A stretch of 64,000 nt of DNA from Variovorax sp. OK212 (GTDB lineage Bacteria; Pseudomonadota; Gammaproteobacteria; Burkholderiales; Burkholderiaceae_C), in assembly GCF_900112425.1 (NCBI RefSeq), contig NZ_FOLP01000002.1, forward strand, positions 186,001 to 250,000, read 5' to 3'. This document shows positions 36,752-44,845 of the stretch, piece by piece. The position numbers and the translations under genes are program-made. The notes under the pieces were generated by a model. The model saw nothing but the letters and a program-made list of their open reading frames with translations, did no database searches and was not told the DNA's origin. The stretch's first letter is position 1. Each line of letters begins with the position of its first letter.

Positions 36752-38866
36752 ATGCATTCCCTTGCCCCGAAACTTGGCGCCGCGCTCGCCGCCGCCGCCA
36801 CCACCGCCGCCATGGCCGCGGTGGTCGCCGGTGCCACCCTGGCACCGCCCCCCCTGCACGCACAGACACGCGTTTCCGGCGTCACGTTCACCAGCCTCGC
36901 CTCGTTCCGCCCCGCGGGCGACGACGTCACCACGCCCGACGGCACCGTCGGCTGGCCCGGCGCGCGCAACCCCACGGCGCCGCCGCTGTATGCGCTGCGC
37001 CCGGGCACGACCACCGGCCACCTGTACGGCGGCTTCCTCGGCAACGGCCTGGTGGGGGGGCGCCCGTTCCTGTACACGGCCACGGGGCTCTACAGCATGC
37101 AAGCCGGCGTCTCCATCTACGAGCGCCTGCCCTACGACGTGCTGAGCGACCTGCAGGGCCGCGTGAGCAGCACGCCCGTGCAGGCCAGCGACGGGCGCAT
37201 GTACAGCGTGATGACCAGCACCAACGGCGAAGCCAACGCCGGCAAGAACGCGCCGAGCAACTACACCTACTCCGCCACCGTCGGGCTCGGCCTGCTGGTG
37301 CGCACCGACGCCGACGGCACGCACGCGCAGGCACTGCCGGCCACCATCGGGCAGATGCACTCGCCCAACGGCGCGCTGGTGATCGACGCCGACGACAACC
37401 TGTACGGCATCGACAAGGGGCCGCAGGGCAACGGCCGCATCTTCAAGCTCGACCTGCGCAACACCGGCGCCGCGCTGGAAACGCTGCACACCTTCCCGGC
37501 CGGGCCCAACGGCATGAAGCAGGTCGCCAACGACCTCATCATCGGCAGCGACGGCGTGCTCTACGGTGTCACCGCCTACAACCGCGGCCTGCCGCTGCAC
37601 GCGACCACGCCCACGGCCACCGACACGCCCACCGGCACCGCGTACCGCATCGACCCGAAGAACGCCGCCTCCTTCAAGGTGCTGCACACCTTCACCCTCG
37701 CGGAGGGCGAAATCAACGTGCTGGACAACGCGAGCGACGAAGGCTTTCGCCACTACCCGAGCGGCCAGCCGTTCGTGACGGGCGATGCCGGCGAGGCCAC
37801 GCTGCGCAGCATCGGCAGCGGCCAGCCGGCCGCCCTGTCGTCGCTGGTCGACGGCGGCGACGGCTACCTGTACGGCGGCACCTCCACGGGCGACTGCTAC
37901 CACTACATCAGCCCCCCGGCCGTGACGACCGGCCTTCGCTACATCTCGCGCGACAGCCCGCTGTGCGGCTTCCGCTCGTGGACCGGCACCACCGGCACGC
38001 AGCACACCACCCCGTACCCGCACTACGACGGCCCCAAGCCCTTCGGCACGCTCTACCGCATCGCCAAGGACGGCAGCGGCGGCCTGCAACTGCTGCACAC
38101 CTTCAGCGACAGCGACGGCGCCACGCCGCGCGGCCAGATGGCGCTGGGTGCCGACGGCGCCATCTACGGCACCACCCTGTCCGGCGGCGGCAACGTCTGC
38201 ATCAACCTGGCGACGCGCAACGCGGAAGTGGGCTGCGGCACCATCTACCGCATCAAGCCCAGGTCGATCACGCTCGACGGCAACGGCCAGGCCGGCAATG
38301 CCGGCTTCGAGGTGGTGCACGTCTTCTCGGGCAACGACGGCCGCGTGCCGCTGGGCATCCGCACGGGCGCCGACGGCCGGCTCTACGGCGTGACCTCCAT
38401 CGGCGGCAGCTACACCAACAGCACGGGCCAGGTCGTGCCCACGCCCTACGGCACCGTGTACCAGCTCTCCACCGACGGCGGCCCGGTCACGGCCAGCGCC
38501 AGCCTGATCGCCAGCCCGGTGCAGTTCAACGCCGGCGGCAGCACCACGCTCACCTGGACCACCAGCAACGCCACCAACTGCTCGGCCGCCTCGTCGGCGG
38601 GCGACTGGAAGGGCCCCGTCGACACCTACGGCAGCCTGGTGCTCACGCCCAAGGCCGGCACCTACCGCTACACGCTGACCTGCAACGTGAACGGCTCCGC
38701 CGCCGGCGCGCAGGTGTCGGCCACCACCACGATCTTCGTGGGCACCGTGGCCACGGCGGAAGACGGCAACCTGGTGAGCTACGGCAACGGCGGCGGCGGA
38801 CCGGTGTCGCCGCTGGCCCTGCTGCCGCTGGCCGGCCTGTGGTGGCTGCGCCGCCGGCGCGACTGA
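36752..38866 (+). CDS. Secreted GloVer-type repeat protein with GlyGly-CTERM tail (first copy)
   Basis: This 704-residue protein has a signal peptide (about 1-37, cleaved near LHAQ). The body has irregular repeats of about 50-60 residues with a strand-rich pattern YGTT/YGVT...GTLYRI/GTVYQL...LHTF, as in choice-of-anchor GloVer-containing proteins and probably folding as a beta-propeller. Two Cys pairs are present. An Ig-like segment follows (TASASLIASPVQFNAGGSTTL), and the end is GGGG, a hydrophobic helix and WLRRRRD, a GlyGly-CTERM sorting tail. Such tails are processed by rhombosortase, and one is encoded 4 kb downstream. A role in binding heme or a hemoprotein at the surface is inference from the locus only. 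Confidence 0.8.
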   Translation: MHSLAPKLGAALAAAATTAAMAAVVAGATLAPPPLHAQTRVSGVTFTSLASFRPAGDDVTTPDGTVGWPGARNPTAPPLYALRPGTTTGHLYGGFLGNGLVGGRPFLYTATGLYSMQAGVSIYERLPYDVLSDLQGRVSSTPVQASDGRMYSVMTSTNGEANAGKNAPSNYTYSATVGLGLLVRTDADGTHAQALPATIGQMHSPNGALVIDADDNLYGIDKGPQGNGRIFKLDLRNTGAALETLHTFPAGPNGMKQVANDLIIGSDGVLYGVTAYNRGLPLHATTPTATDTPTGTAYRIDPKNAASFKVLHTFTLAEGEINVLDNASDEGFRHYPSGQPFVTGDAGEATLRSIGSGQPAALSSLVDGGDGYLYGGTSTGDCYHYISPPAVTTGLRYISRDSPLCGFRSWTGTTGTQHTTPYPHYDGPKPFGTLYRIAKDGSGGLQLLHTFSDSDGATPRGQMALGADGAIYGTTLSGGGNVCINLATRNAEVGCGTIYRIKPRSITLDGNGQAGNAGFEVVHVFSGNDGRVPLGIRTGADGRLYGVTSIGGSYTNSTGQVVPTPYGTVYQLSTDGGPVTASASLIASPVQFNAGGSTTLTWTTSNATNCSAASSAGDWKGPVDTYGSLVLTPKAGTYRYTLTCNVNGSAAGAQVSATTTIFVGTVATAEDGNLVSYGNGGGGPVSPLALLPLAGLWWLRRRRD

Positions 38867-38949
38867 TGCGCCACGCCCTTTCCACCCTTTCCACCCTTTC
38901 CGGTTTCATCGTCCATCGATCAACGCCCTCGCGGGCAACGAGAAATTCC

Positions 38950-40938
38950 ATGCGTCACCCTTCCCGATTCGCCCTGCAAGGCAGCGCGCTCGTGCTCGCA
39001 CTCGCGGCCGCCGGCTACAGCAGCGCCCTGCTCGCGCAAACCGCAACCACGGCCGCCACCTCCGGCTTCAAGCCCGAAGTCCTCGCCCGCTTCACCGGCA
39101 CCACCGGCGCCGCCATCGGGGCCATGCCCACCTCACCGCCCCTGGTGGGCAAGGACGGCCGGCTCTACGGAACCACCAAGCTCGGCGGCCCGTCGATCGG
39201 CCCCTTCAACTTCACGGTACAGGGCACCGCCTACAGCGTGCCGGCCACCGCGAGCGGCACGCCGGGCCATTCGTCGGTGCTGCTCGGCAACCTCGGCAGC
39301 GCCAGCTCGACGCTGGCGCAGGACAGCGCGGGCACCTTGTATGCCGGCGCCGCGTTCTCCGAATACAACAACGTCAACAACGCGCTGCTCGGCGCGCCCG
39401 TGATGTTCACGCTCAAGCAGGGCGTGCCGGCCGCGTGGACGCAGCCCAGCCTGAGCGACACCTACCAGAAGGCGATCAGCCCGCGCGGCCAGCTCGCCAT
39501 CGACGACGCGGGCAACGTGTACATCGGCTCCAGCGAATCGTCATCGCGCTGCGTCGCCGGCACCACGCAGAACCAGCTCTGGCGCGTGACCCCGGCCGGC
39601 GTGTTCCAGCGCGTCGTCGACTTCTGCAAGTTCATCGACGCGTCGGCCAGCGCGCAGCTCCACCACAAGGGCGGTGCCTCGGTGTCGCACGTGTGGAGCC
39701 AGCGCGACCAGGCGCTGTACGCGCTGACCTCGGTCACCGCCACCGGCGTGTTCGACCCCACGGCCACCTCCGACTACCTCGGCCGCTCGGTCGGCACGCT
39801 GGTGAAGATCGGCAAGGCCGCGCTTGACGAAGGCGCGGCGAACAACGGCGTCATCGACACCGGCAAGGTCGAGCTGCTGCACACCTTCCTGCGCGGACGC
39901 GACGGCGAGCCCGCCGCCACCAGCGACCGGCTGTCGGGCGTGGTCGAGGCGGGCGACTGGCTCTACGGCACCGGCTACTCGAACAACCCGACCTCCTCGA
40001 ACGTCCCCAGCTCCGAGGTCTACAGCGGCACGGTGTGGCGCGTGAAGAAGAACGACCCGTCCTCCTTCAAGGTGGTGCACAGCTTCCGCGGCACCGGCAC
40101 GCTGGCCGCCGACGGCACGCCGGACGGCGACGGCGGTACGCCCTACGGCCCGATCGTGTTCGCCGCCGACGGCAACATCTACGGCACCACCAAGCGCGAC
40201 GGCACCATGGTGTACCGCTCCGGCACGGGCGTGGTCACGCCCGTGGGCGCAGGCACGCTGTTCCGCATTCGCGTGGGCACGGCGGGCGACCATTCGGACG
40301 ACGTGTACGAGGTGCTGCACCGCTTCGACTCCGCCACCGAAGGCGCGCACCCGGTGGGCCTGAGCGCGGGCAGCGCCGCCAACGGCATGCAGAAGCTGTA
40401 CGGCGCCACGGCGTACGGCGGCTCGGGCCAGGTGCTGAACACCGCGTCGCCGGAAGGCGGGATCGCGGGCAGCGGCACGGTGTTCTCGCTCGACGTGCCC
40501 GTGTCCAGCGTGAGCTTCACCACACCGCTGACCGCTTCGGCCAGCAGCGTGCGCGCTGGCGACACCGTGCGCCTGAGCTGGGACGCGGCCAACGCGGCTT
40601 CGTGCACGGCCGGCGGCAGCAACGGCGGCGCCTGGCTCGGCGCGCAGCAGACCCGCGGCAGCGAGGTGCCGGTGGTGCTGCGCACGGCGGGCAACAACAC
40701 GCTCACGCTGAGCTGCCAGAGCGACAGCGGCGGGCTGGCCGCCACGTCCAGCGTGGCGGTGACCGTCACGGCGGCCAGCGCCACCACCACGCCCGGCACG
40801 TCCACCGGCGGCACCACGGTGACGGGCATCAGCCCCGGCGCCGGCCGCAGCGAAAGCGGCGGCCCGCTGAGCGCGTGGCTGCTCGCGCCGCTGGCCGCGC
40901 TGGCGGCATGGCGTGGCCTGCGCCGCGGCCCGCGCTGA
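38950..40938 (+). CDS. Secreted GloVer-type repeat protein with GlyGly-CTERM-like tail (second copy)
   Basis: This 662-residue paralogue of the preceding protein has a signal peptide ending near LLAQ (residue 30). It has the same YGTTK...GTLVKI/GTVWRV/GTLFRI...LHTF/VLHRF repeat grammar, an Ig-like segment near 510-590 with a Cys pair, and a Thr/Ser/Gly linker. The tail runs SGGP, hydrophobic helix (WLLAPLAALAAW), RGLRRGPR, again the GlyGly-CTERM layout. The ATG at 38950 was chosen for its clean signal peptide; an in-frame ATG at 38866 overlaps the previous gene. The two proteins are diverged, so the duplication is old. Confidence 0.78.
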   Translation: MRHPSRFALQGSALVLALAAAGYSSALLAQTATTAATSGFKPEVLARFTGTTGAAIGAMPTSPPLVGKDGRLYGTTKLGGPSIGPFNFTVQGTAYSVPATASGTPGHSSVLLGNLGSASSTLAQDSAGTLYAGAAFSEYNNVNNALLGAPVMFTLKQGVPAAWTQPSLSDTYQKAISPRGQLAIDDAGNVYIGSSESSSRCVAGTTQNQLWRVTPAGVFQRVVDFCKFIDASASAQLHHKGGASVSHVWSQRDQALYALTSVTATGVFDPTATSDYLGRSVGTLVKIGKAALDEGAANNGVIDTGKVELLHTFLRGRDGEPAATSDRLSGVVEAGDWLYGTGYSNNPTSSNVPSSEVYSGTVWRVKKNDPSSFKVVHSFRGTGTLAADGTPDGDGGTPYGPIVFAADGNIYGTTKRDGTMVYRSGTGVVTPVGAGTLFRIRVGTAGDHSDDVYEVLHRFDSATEGAHPVGLSAGSAANGMQKLYGATAYGGSGQVLNTASPEGGIAGSGTVFSLDVPVSSVSFTTPLTASASSVRAGDTVRLSWDAANAASCTAGGSNGGAWLGAQQTRGSEVPVVLRTAGNNTLTLSCQSDSGGLAATSSVAVTVTAASATTTPGTSTGGTTVTGISPGAGRSESGGPLSAWLLAPLAALAAWRGLRRGPR

Positions 40939-40981
40939 TGCGGACCCAAGCTTCTTTCCCGAACCCACTCCCACAACGACC

Positions 40982-41590
40982 ATGACACCTTCGCACATTC
41001 CCGGCGCGCTCCCCGCGCACGCCCTGTCCCAGCGCCTGAAGACCGAAACCGCCGTGCAGCACGAGCGCATGCACCAGCTCATGGCGCAGGCCGATCCGTT
41101 CGCGAGCCGTGCCGCCTACGCCCGCTTCGTGGCGGCGCAGTACCTGTTCCAGCGCGACGTGGAGCACCTGTTCGCCGACCCTGCCCTGCAGGCCGCGGTG
41201 CCCGACCTCGACACGCGCGGGCGCCAGGAAGCCTCGCTCGCCGACCTGGCCGACCTGGGCGCGGCGCCGCCGCAGGACGACATTGGCAGCACGGGCGCCA
41301 CCATGCCCGGCGCGCTCGGCTGGCTGTACGTGTCCGAAGGCTCCACGCTGGGCGCGGCCTTCCTGTTCAAGGAGGCCCAGCAGAAGCTGCAGCTCGACGC
41401 GCAGTTCGGCGCGCGCAACCTCGCGGCCTACCCCGAGGGCCGCGCGCAGGCATGGCGGCGCTTCGTCCAGTCGCTCGACGCGCTGCCTTGCGACGACGCC
41501 GGCAAGAACGCCGTGGTGGCCGGCGCGAACGCGGCCTACGACCGCTTCGGCGCGCTGCTGGCCACGCACTTCGAACTGCCCGAGGAATGA
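40982..41590 (+). CDS. Biliverdin-producing heme oxygenase
   Basis: This 202-residue all-helical heme oxygenase has the proximal histidine near the start (ETAVQHERMHQLM, H27 or H31). The distal helix glycine motif is GSTLGAA near residue 120, preceded by GWLYVSE. It opens heme to biliverdin, CO and Fe2+, using reductase-supplied electrons in the cytoplasm. Length and motif spacing fit the bacterial HemO/PigA/BphO group. The gene follows the two GlyGly-CTERM genes and overlaps the next gene by 4 bases (ATGA), tying heme breakdown to the export genes below it. Confidence 0.9.
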   Translation: MTPSHIPGALPAHALSQRLKTETAVQHERMHQLMAQADPFASRAAYARFVAAQYLFQRDVEHLFADPALQAAVPDLDTRGRQEASLADLADLGAAPPQDDIGSTGATMPGALGWLYVSEGSTLGAAFLFKEAQQKLQLDAQFGARNLAAYPEGRAQAWRRFVQSLDALPCDDAGKNAVVAGANAAYDRFGALLATHFELPEE

Positions 41591-42399
41591 AACGCTGGGC
41601 GGTTCTGGGCGCCGTGTGCGGTGCGCTGGCCACCGCCGCGGCGCAGTGGCCGGCCGCATGGGCCGTGGCCGGCGCCGCCTCGCGCGCCAGCGGTGGGCGC
41701 GTGCAACTGGCCGACGTGCGCGGATCGGTCTGGAATGGCTCGGCCGTGCTGGTGCTCTCGGGCGGCCCCGGCAGCAACGACGCGCGCGCACTGCCGGGCC
41801 GCGTGGCGTGGCAGGCGCGGCCTTCGCTGCATGCGGCGGGCGACGACGGCATGGCCCCGGGCCTGCGCATCGCCATCGCCCAGGACTGCTGCCTGCGCGA
41901 GCCGCTGCGCCTGGGCGTGCGCGCGCACGCCGGCGGCGTGGAAGCCCGCGTCGGCGCGCTCGACTGGCAGGTGCCCGCCAGCCTGCTGCAGGGGCTGGGC
42001 GCGCCGTGGAACACGCTGGGCTTCGAAGGCGGCCTGCGGCTGCAGGCGCAGGCGCTGCAATGGCAGCGCGGCCAGGGCGGCAGCCGGCTGCAAGGGCAAC
42101 TGGCGCTCACCGCCGAGCGCATCTCTTCGCGCATCGCGCCGCGCCGCTCGCTGGGCAGCTACCGCCTCGAGCTCGACGCGCAGCCGCCGCAGCGCGGCGG
42201 CCAGCCCGGGCGCACCACGCTCCAGCTGCGCACGCTGCAGGGCATCCTGAAGCTGGCGGGCGACGGCGAGTGGCTGGCGGGCCAATTCCGCTTCCGCGGC
42301 GAGGCCCGGGCCCAACCTGGTGAAGAATCGGAGCTGGCGAACGTGCTGAACCTGATCGGCAACCGCCAAGGCCCCATCACCCTGAGAGTGCTGCGTTGA
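41587..42399 (+). CDS. gspN: Type II secretion system protein N-like protein
   Basis: This 270-residue protein has an N-terminal membrane anchor (residues 4-28) and a strand-rich periplasmic body with the LRGSVWNGSA-type opening (LADVRGSVWNGSAVLVLSGG) and a C-terminal LANVLNLIGNRQGPITLRVLR, both typical of GspN. GspN is an accessory part of type II secretion machines, with a cysteine pair (QDCCL) here in mid-protein. Finding it in a heme operon and not in a gsp cluster is unusual. Its ATG overlaps the heme oxygenase stop and its stop overlaps the next TTG start, so expression is coupled on both sides. Confidence 0.8.
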   Translation: MKRWAVLGAVCGALATAAAQWPAAWAVAGAASRASGGRVQLADVRGSVWNGSAVLVLSGGPGSNDARALPGRVAWQARPSLHAAGDDGMAPGLRIAIAQDCCLREPLRLGVRAHAGGVEARVGALDWQVPASLLQGLGAPWNTLGFEGGLRLQAQALQWQRGQGGSRLQGQLALTAERISSRIAPRRSLGSYRLELDAQPPQRGGQPGRTTLQLRTLQGILKLAGDGEWLAGQFRFRGEARAQPGEESELANVLNLIGNRQGPITLRVLR

Positions 42400-42833
42400 A
42401 GCCAGTTCCCCGACCGACCTCCCCGCTCACGCGGGCCCTGCTGTACGGCTTTGCCGTGCTGTGCCTGGTGCTGGGCCTCATCGGCGTGGTGCTGCCCGGC
42501 ATGCCGACCACGGTGTTCATCCTGATGGCCGCCTGGGCGGCGGCGCGCAGCTCGCCGCGGCTGCATGCGTGGCTGCTGAACCACCGGCTGTTCGGCCCGC
42601 TGCTGCACAACTGGGAGAACGGCCGCACCGTGAGCCGGCGCGCCAAGTGGAGCGCGACCATCACCATGGCCGTGTGCGCGGTGATCGTGTCGTTCACGGC
42701 GCACCGCCCGTGGCTCGCCGGGCTGGCCATCGGCTGCATGGCGACGGTGCTGGCGTGGCTGTGGTCGCGGCCACCGCCGCCACCTCCGCCACCGCCGCCA
42801 CCTCAAGCGTCACCGCCTCCTTCTTCTGCGTGA
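42396..42833 (+). CDS. DUF454 (YbaN-family) inner-membrane protein
   Basis: This 145-residue protein shows the DUF454 signature GVVLPGMPTTVFILMAAWAAARSSPRLHAWLLNHRLFGPLL and two further membrane helices. It starts at a TTG (42396) overlapping the gspN stop; no ATG is available before the conserved region. The C-terminus is a run of about 11 prolines and an Ala/Ser/Pro tail, which are not part of the family. YbaN has no established biochemical role; DUF454 genes often lie near heme or iron genes, which is consistent here. The stop overlaps the GTG of the rhombosortase gene. Confidence 0.83.
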   Translation: MKPVPRPTSPLTRALLYGFAVLCLVLGLIGVVLPGMPTTVFILMAAWAAARSSPRLHAWLLNHRLFGPLLHNWENGRTVSRRAKWSATITMAVCAVIVSFTAHRPWLAGLAIGCMATVLAWLWSRPPPPPPPPPPPQASPPPSSA

Positions 42834-43417
42834 CAGCGAACGCTGTTCAATGGCGCGCGCCGCTTGCGCTGGCCGCGCTGCTGCTGTTGCTGCAGGCCGG
42901 CGGCGAGCCGGTGCGCGAGGCGCTGCGGTACGAGCGCGGTGCCGTGCTGCACGGCGAGCTGTGGCGGCTGTTCACCGCGCACGCGGTGCACCTGGGGTGG
43001 ACCCACGCGCTGCTGAACACGGCCGGGCTGCTGCTGTGCGCGGCCCTCGCGCCCGCATCGCTCGCGCGCCTGTCCTGGCCGCGGCAGGCGCTGTACCTGC
43101 TGGCGCTCGCCGGCACCGTCTCGCTGATGCTGCTGCTCTTCTCGCCGCACGTCGGCAACTACGTGGGGCTGTCGGGCGTGCTCTACGGCCTGTTCGCGTG
43201 CGTGCTGTTCGCGCAGGCCCGCCGGGGCGGCCGGCCGGAGGCCGCGGCGCTGTTACTGCTCGCCGCGTGGGTGGCGTGGCAGTGGCTGGCCGGCCCTTGC
43301 GCGCAGGAGGAGCGATGGATCGGCGGGCGCATCGTCGCCCAGGCGCATCTCTACGGGCTGCTGGGCGCGGCCGGCTTCGGGGCGGCGATGGCGTTCAGGG
43401 CGCGGCGACCGGCGTGA
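42830..43417 (+). CDS. rrtA: Rhombosortase (rhomboid-type intramembrane protease for GlyGly-CTERM proteins)
   Basis: This 195-residue rhomboid-fold membrane protein with about six helices carries the rhombosortase signature GELWRLFTAHAVHLGWTHALLN (residues 42-63). The serine motif GLSG places S115 (113-116) and the partner histidine is H173 in AQAHLYG. Rhombosortases cleave and probably re-attach proteins ending in GlyGly-CTERM tails, often after type II export. The GTG start at 42830 overlaps the DUF454 stop (GTGA). It is the last gene of the heme unit and two proteins with matching tails are encoded upstream in the same unit. Confidence 0.88.
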   Translation: MTANAVQWRAPLALAALLLLLQAGGEPVREALRYERGAVLHGELWRLFTAHAVHLGWTHALLNTAGLLLCAALAPASLARLSWPRQALYLLALAGTVSLMLLLFSPHVGNYVGLSGVLYGLFACVLFAQARRGGRPEAAALLLLAAWVAWQWLAGPCAQEERWIGGRIVAQAHLYGLLGAAGFGAAMAFRARRPA

Positions 43418-43595
43418 TCCTGCGGATCTTGAGGAGAGGAAGCCATGAACTGCGCTCGGCAAGACAAAGCAAGTTCTCCGCACCGGGAGTGCGAAGCTCG
43501 ACAAGCTGGGGAAAGACAGCCAGCGGATTGTGAAAACTCGTCAACAGTTCGTCTGCCGCTGTCCGTGGCGACGGGTCCCGTTCACACCGGTCTCT

Positions 43596-43940
43596 TCATC
43601 CCCTGTGCGCGAAGCCGAACCGCACCAGGAACAGCTCGGCGCGCGCCAGCACCCAGCCCGCGGCCAGCTCCCATTGCGACGCCGGGGCCCAGTGGTGCAC
43701 CTCGGCGTCGCCGGTCGCGCACAGGCTCACGCTGCCGGTGGTGGCCACGCGGTGCCCGCCGCCTTCGGCCAGCACCGTGCGCACCGGCACCATGGTGTCG
43801 GCCAGCCACAGCGGCGGCCCGTTCACCGTCACCTCGCCCTTGTGAACCAGGAGTTGCGTGCCCGCGCGCAGCGTGGTGTGGAACGACTCACCGGCATGCA
43901 ACACGGTAGTGATCGGTTGGAGCTTGGAATGAAATGTCAT
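43596..43940 (-). CDS. Small hypothetical protein, possibly DUF2917/cupin-like
   Basis: This 114-residue protein starts at the ATG at 43940, with AGGTGG about 8 bases upstream; a GTG three codons earlier is possible. The body is a strand-rich fold with LRAGTQLLVHKGEVTVNG and WLADTMVPVRTVLAEGGGHRV, reminiscent of small cupin-like DUF2917 proteins that carry a WL pair, but no metal-binding His cluster is clear. No neighbour gives a function. It is divergent from the response regulator gene, and 178 bases without a gene separate its stop from the rhombosortase stop. Confidence 0.6.
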   Translation of the reverse strand: MTFHSKLQPITTVLHAGESFHTTLRAGTQLLVHKGEVTVNGPPLWLADTMVPVRTVLAEGGGHRVATTGSVSLCATGDAEVHHWAPASQWELAAGWVLARAELFLVRFGFAHRG

Positions 43941-44134
43941 CTGGGCCACCTGCCTTTGGAAGCGGTTGAACGAGCGAGGGAGGCGGCCCTCGCAGCCACG
44001 CGACGGGATCGCGATGCGGCGGATTGTTCCGGCTGCGCGGCCGGCGGTCTGTCGCTATCCATAGCTACCCCTGCATTCCAGTGAGCGCGGCAGGTCACAT
44101 TCGGTGACAATCCGCTTCTTCCCACTGGCAAGCC

Positions 44135-44845
44135 ATGCTGAACCCTTCCGCGCCGTCACCGATACAGGTCGCCTTCGTCGAAGACGAGCCGGTCTTCGCG
44201 GACGCGCTTTCGGCCGCCATCCGAGAAGCGCCCGGCATGCAGCTGCACAGCGTGGCGCGCAGCCGGCGCGAAGCGGGCGCCATGCTCGACCTGCCGGCGG
44301 CGCACGTGCTGGTAGTCGACCTGGGCCTGCCCGACGGCTCGGGCGTGGAGGTGATCCGCGCGGCGCAAGGCGCCTGGCCCGACTGCACGGTGATGGTGAG
44401 CACCGCCTTCGGCGACGAGGCGCACGTGCTGCAAAGCCTCGAGGCCGGCGCCACCGGCTACCTGGTGAAAGACAGCTCGCCCCACAACATCGTCGAAGAG
44501 ATCCGGATCGCGCACGCCGGCGGCAGCCCTCTCAGCCCGCTGGTCGCGCGGCGGCTGCTCGCGCGTTTCAAGCACAGCCTCTGCGCCACCGCGCCGCAGG
44601 CGGCCACGCTCGGTGTGAGGCCCGAGGCGCCGCTGCCGGCCGAGCAGGCGCAGCTGTCGCCGCGCGAGCGCGAAGTGCTGGAGTACATCACCAAGGGCTT
44701 CAGCTACGAGGAGATCGCCGGGCTCATGGCGGTGTCGCGCAACACGGTGCTGAGCTTCGTGCGACGCATGTACGCCAAGCTCGAGGTCCGTTCGCAGCTG
44801 GAAGCCATTCATGAAGCCCGCAGCCAGGGCCTGCTGGCGCCCTAG
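44135..44845 (+). CDS. NarL/FixJ-type response regulator
   Basis: This 236-residue protein has a receiver domain (D62 in LVVDLGLPDG, K112 in YLVKDSS) and a C-terminal LuxR-type helix-turn-helix (LSPREREVLEYITKGFSYEEIAGLMAVSRNTV, about 173-203). It is a DNA-binding output partner for the sensor kinase encoded immediately downstream, whose start lies 35 bases before this gene's end in another frame. A divergent small hypothetical gene lies 195 bases upstream. The target genes are unknown; nearby candidates are the DUF418 gene and the heme locus. Confidence 0.92.
   Translation: MLNPSAPSPIQVAFVEDEPVFADALSAAIREAPGMQLHSVARSRREAGAMLDLPAAHVLVVDLGLPDGSGVEVIRAAQGAWPDCTVMVSTAFGDEAHVLQSLEAGATGYLVKDSSPHNIVEEIRIAHAGGSPLSPLVARRLLARFKHSLCATAPQAATLGVRPEAPLPAEQAQLSPREREVLEYITKGFSYEEIAGLMAVSRNTVLSFVRRMYAKLEVRSQLEAIHEARSQGLLAP

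Noticed and set aside
34177..37083. Open frame of about 968 codons antisense to the heme receptor gene
   Set aside because: Composition of Val/Ala/His/Arg only, no start signal or motif; the receptor on the other strand is unambiguous.
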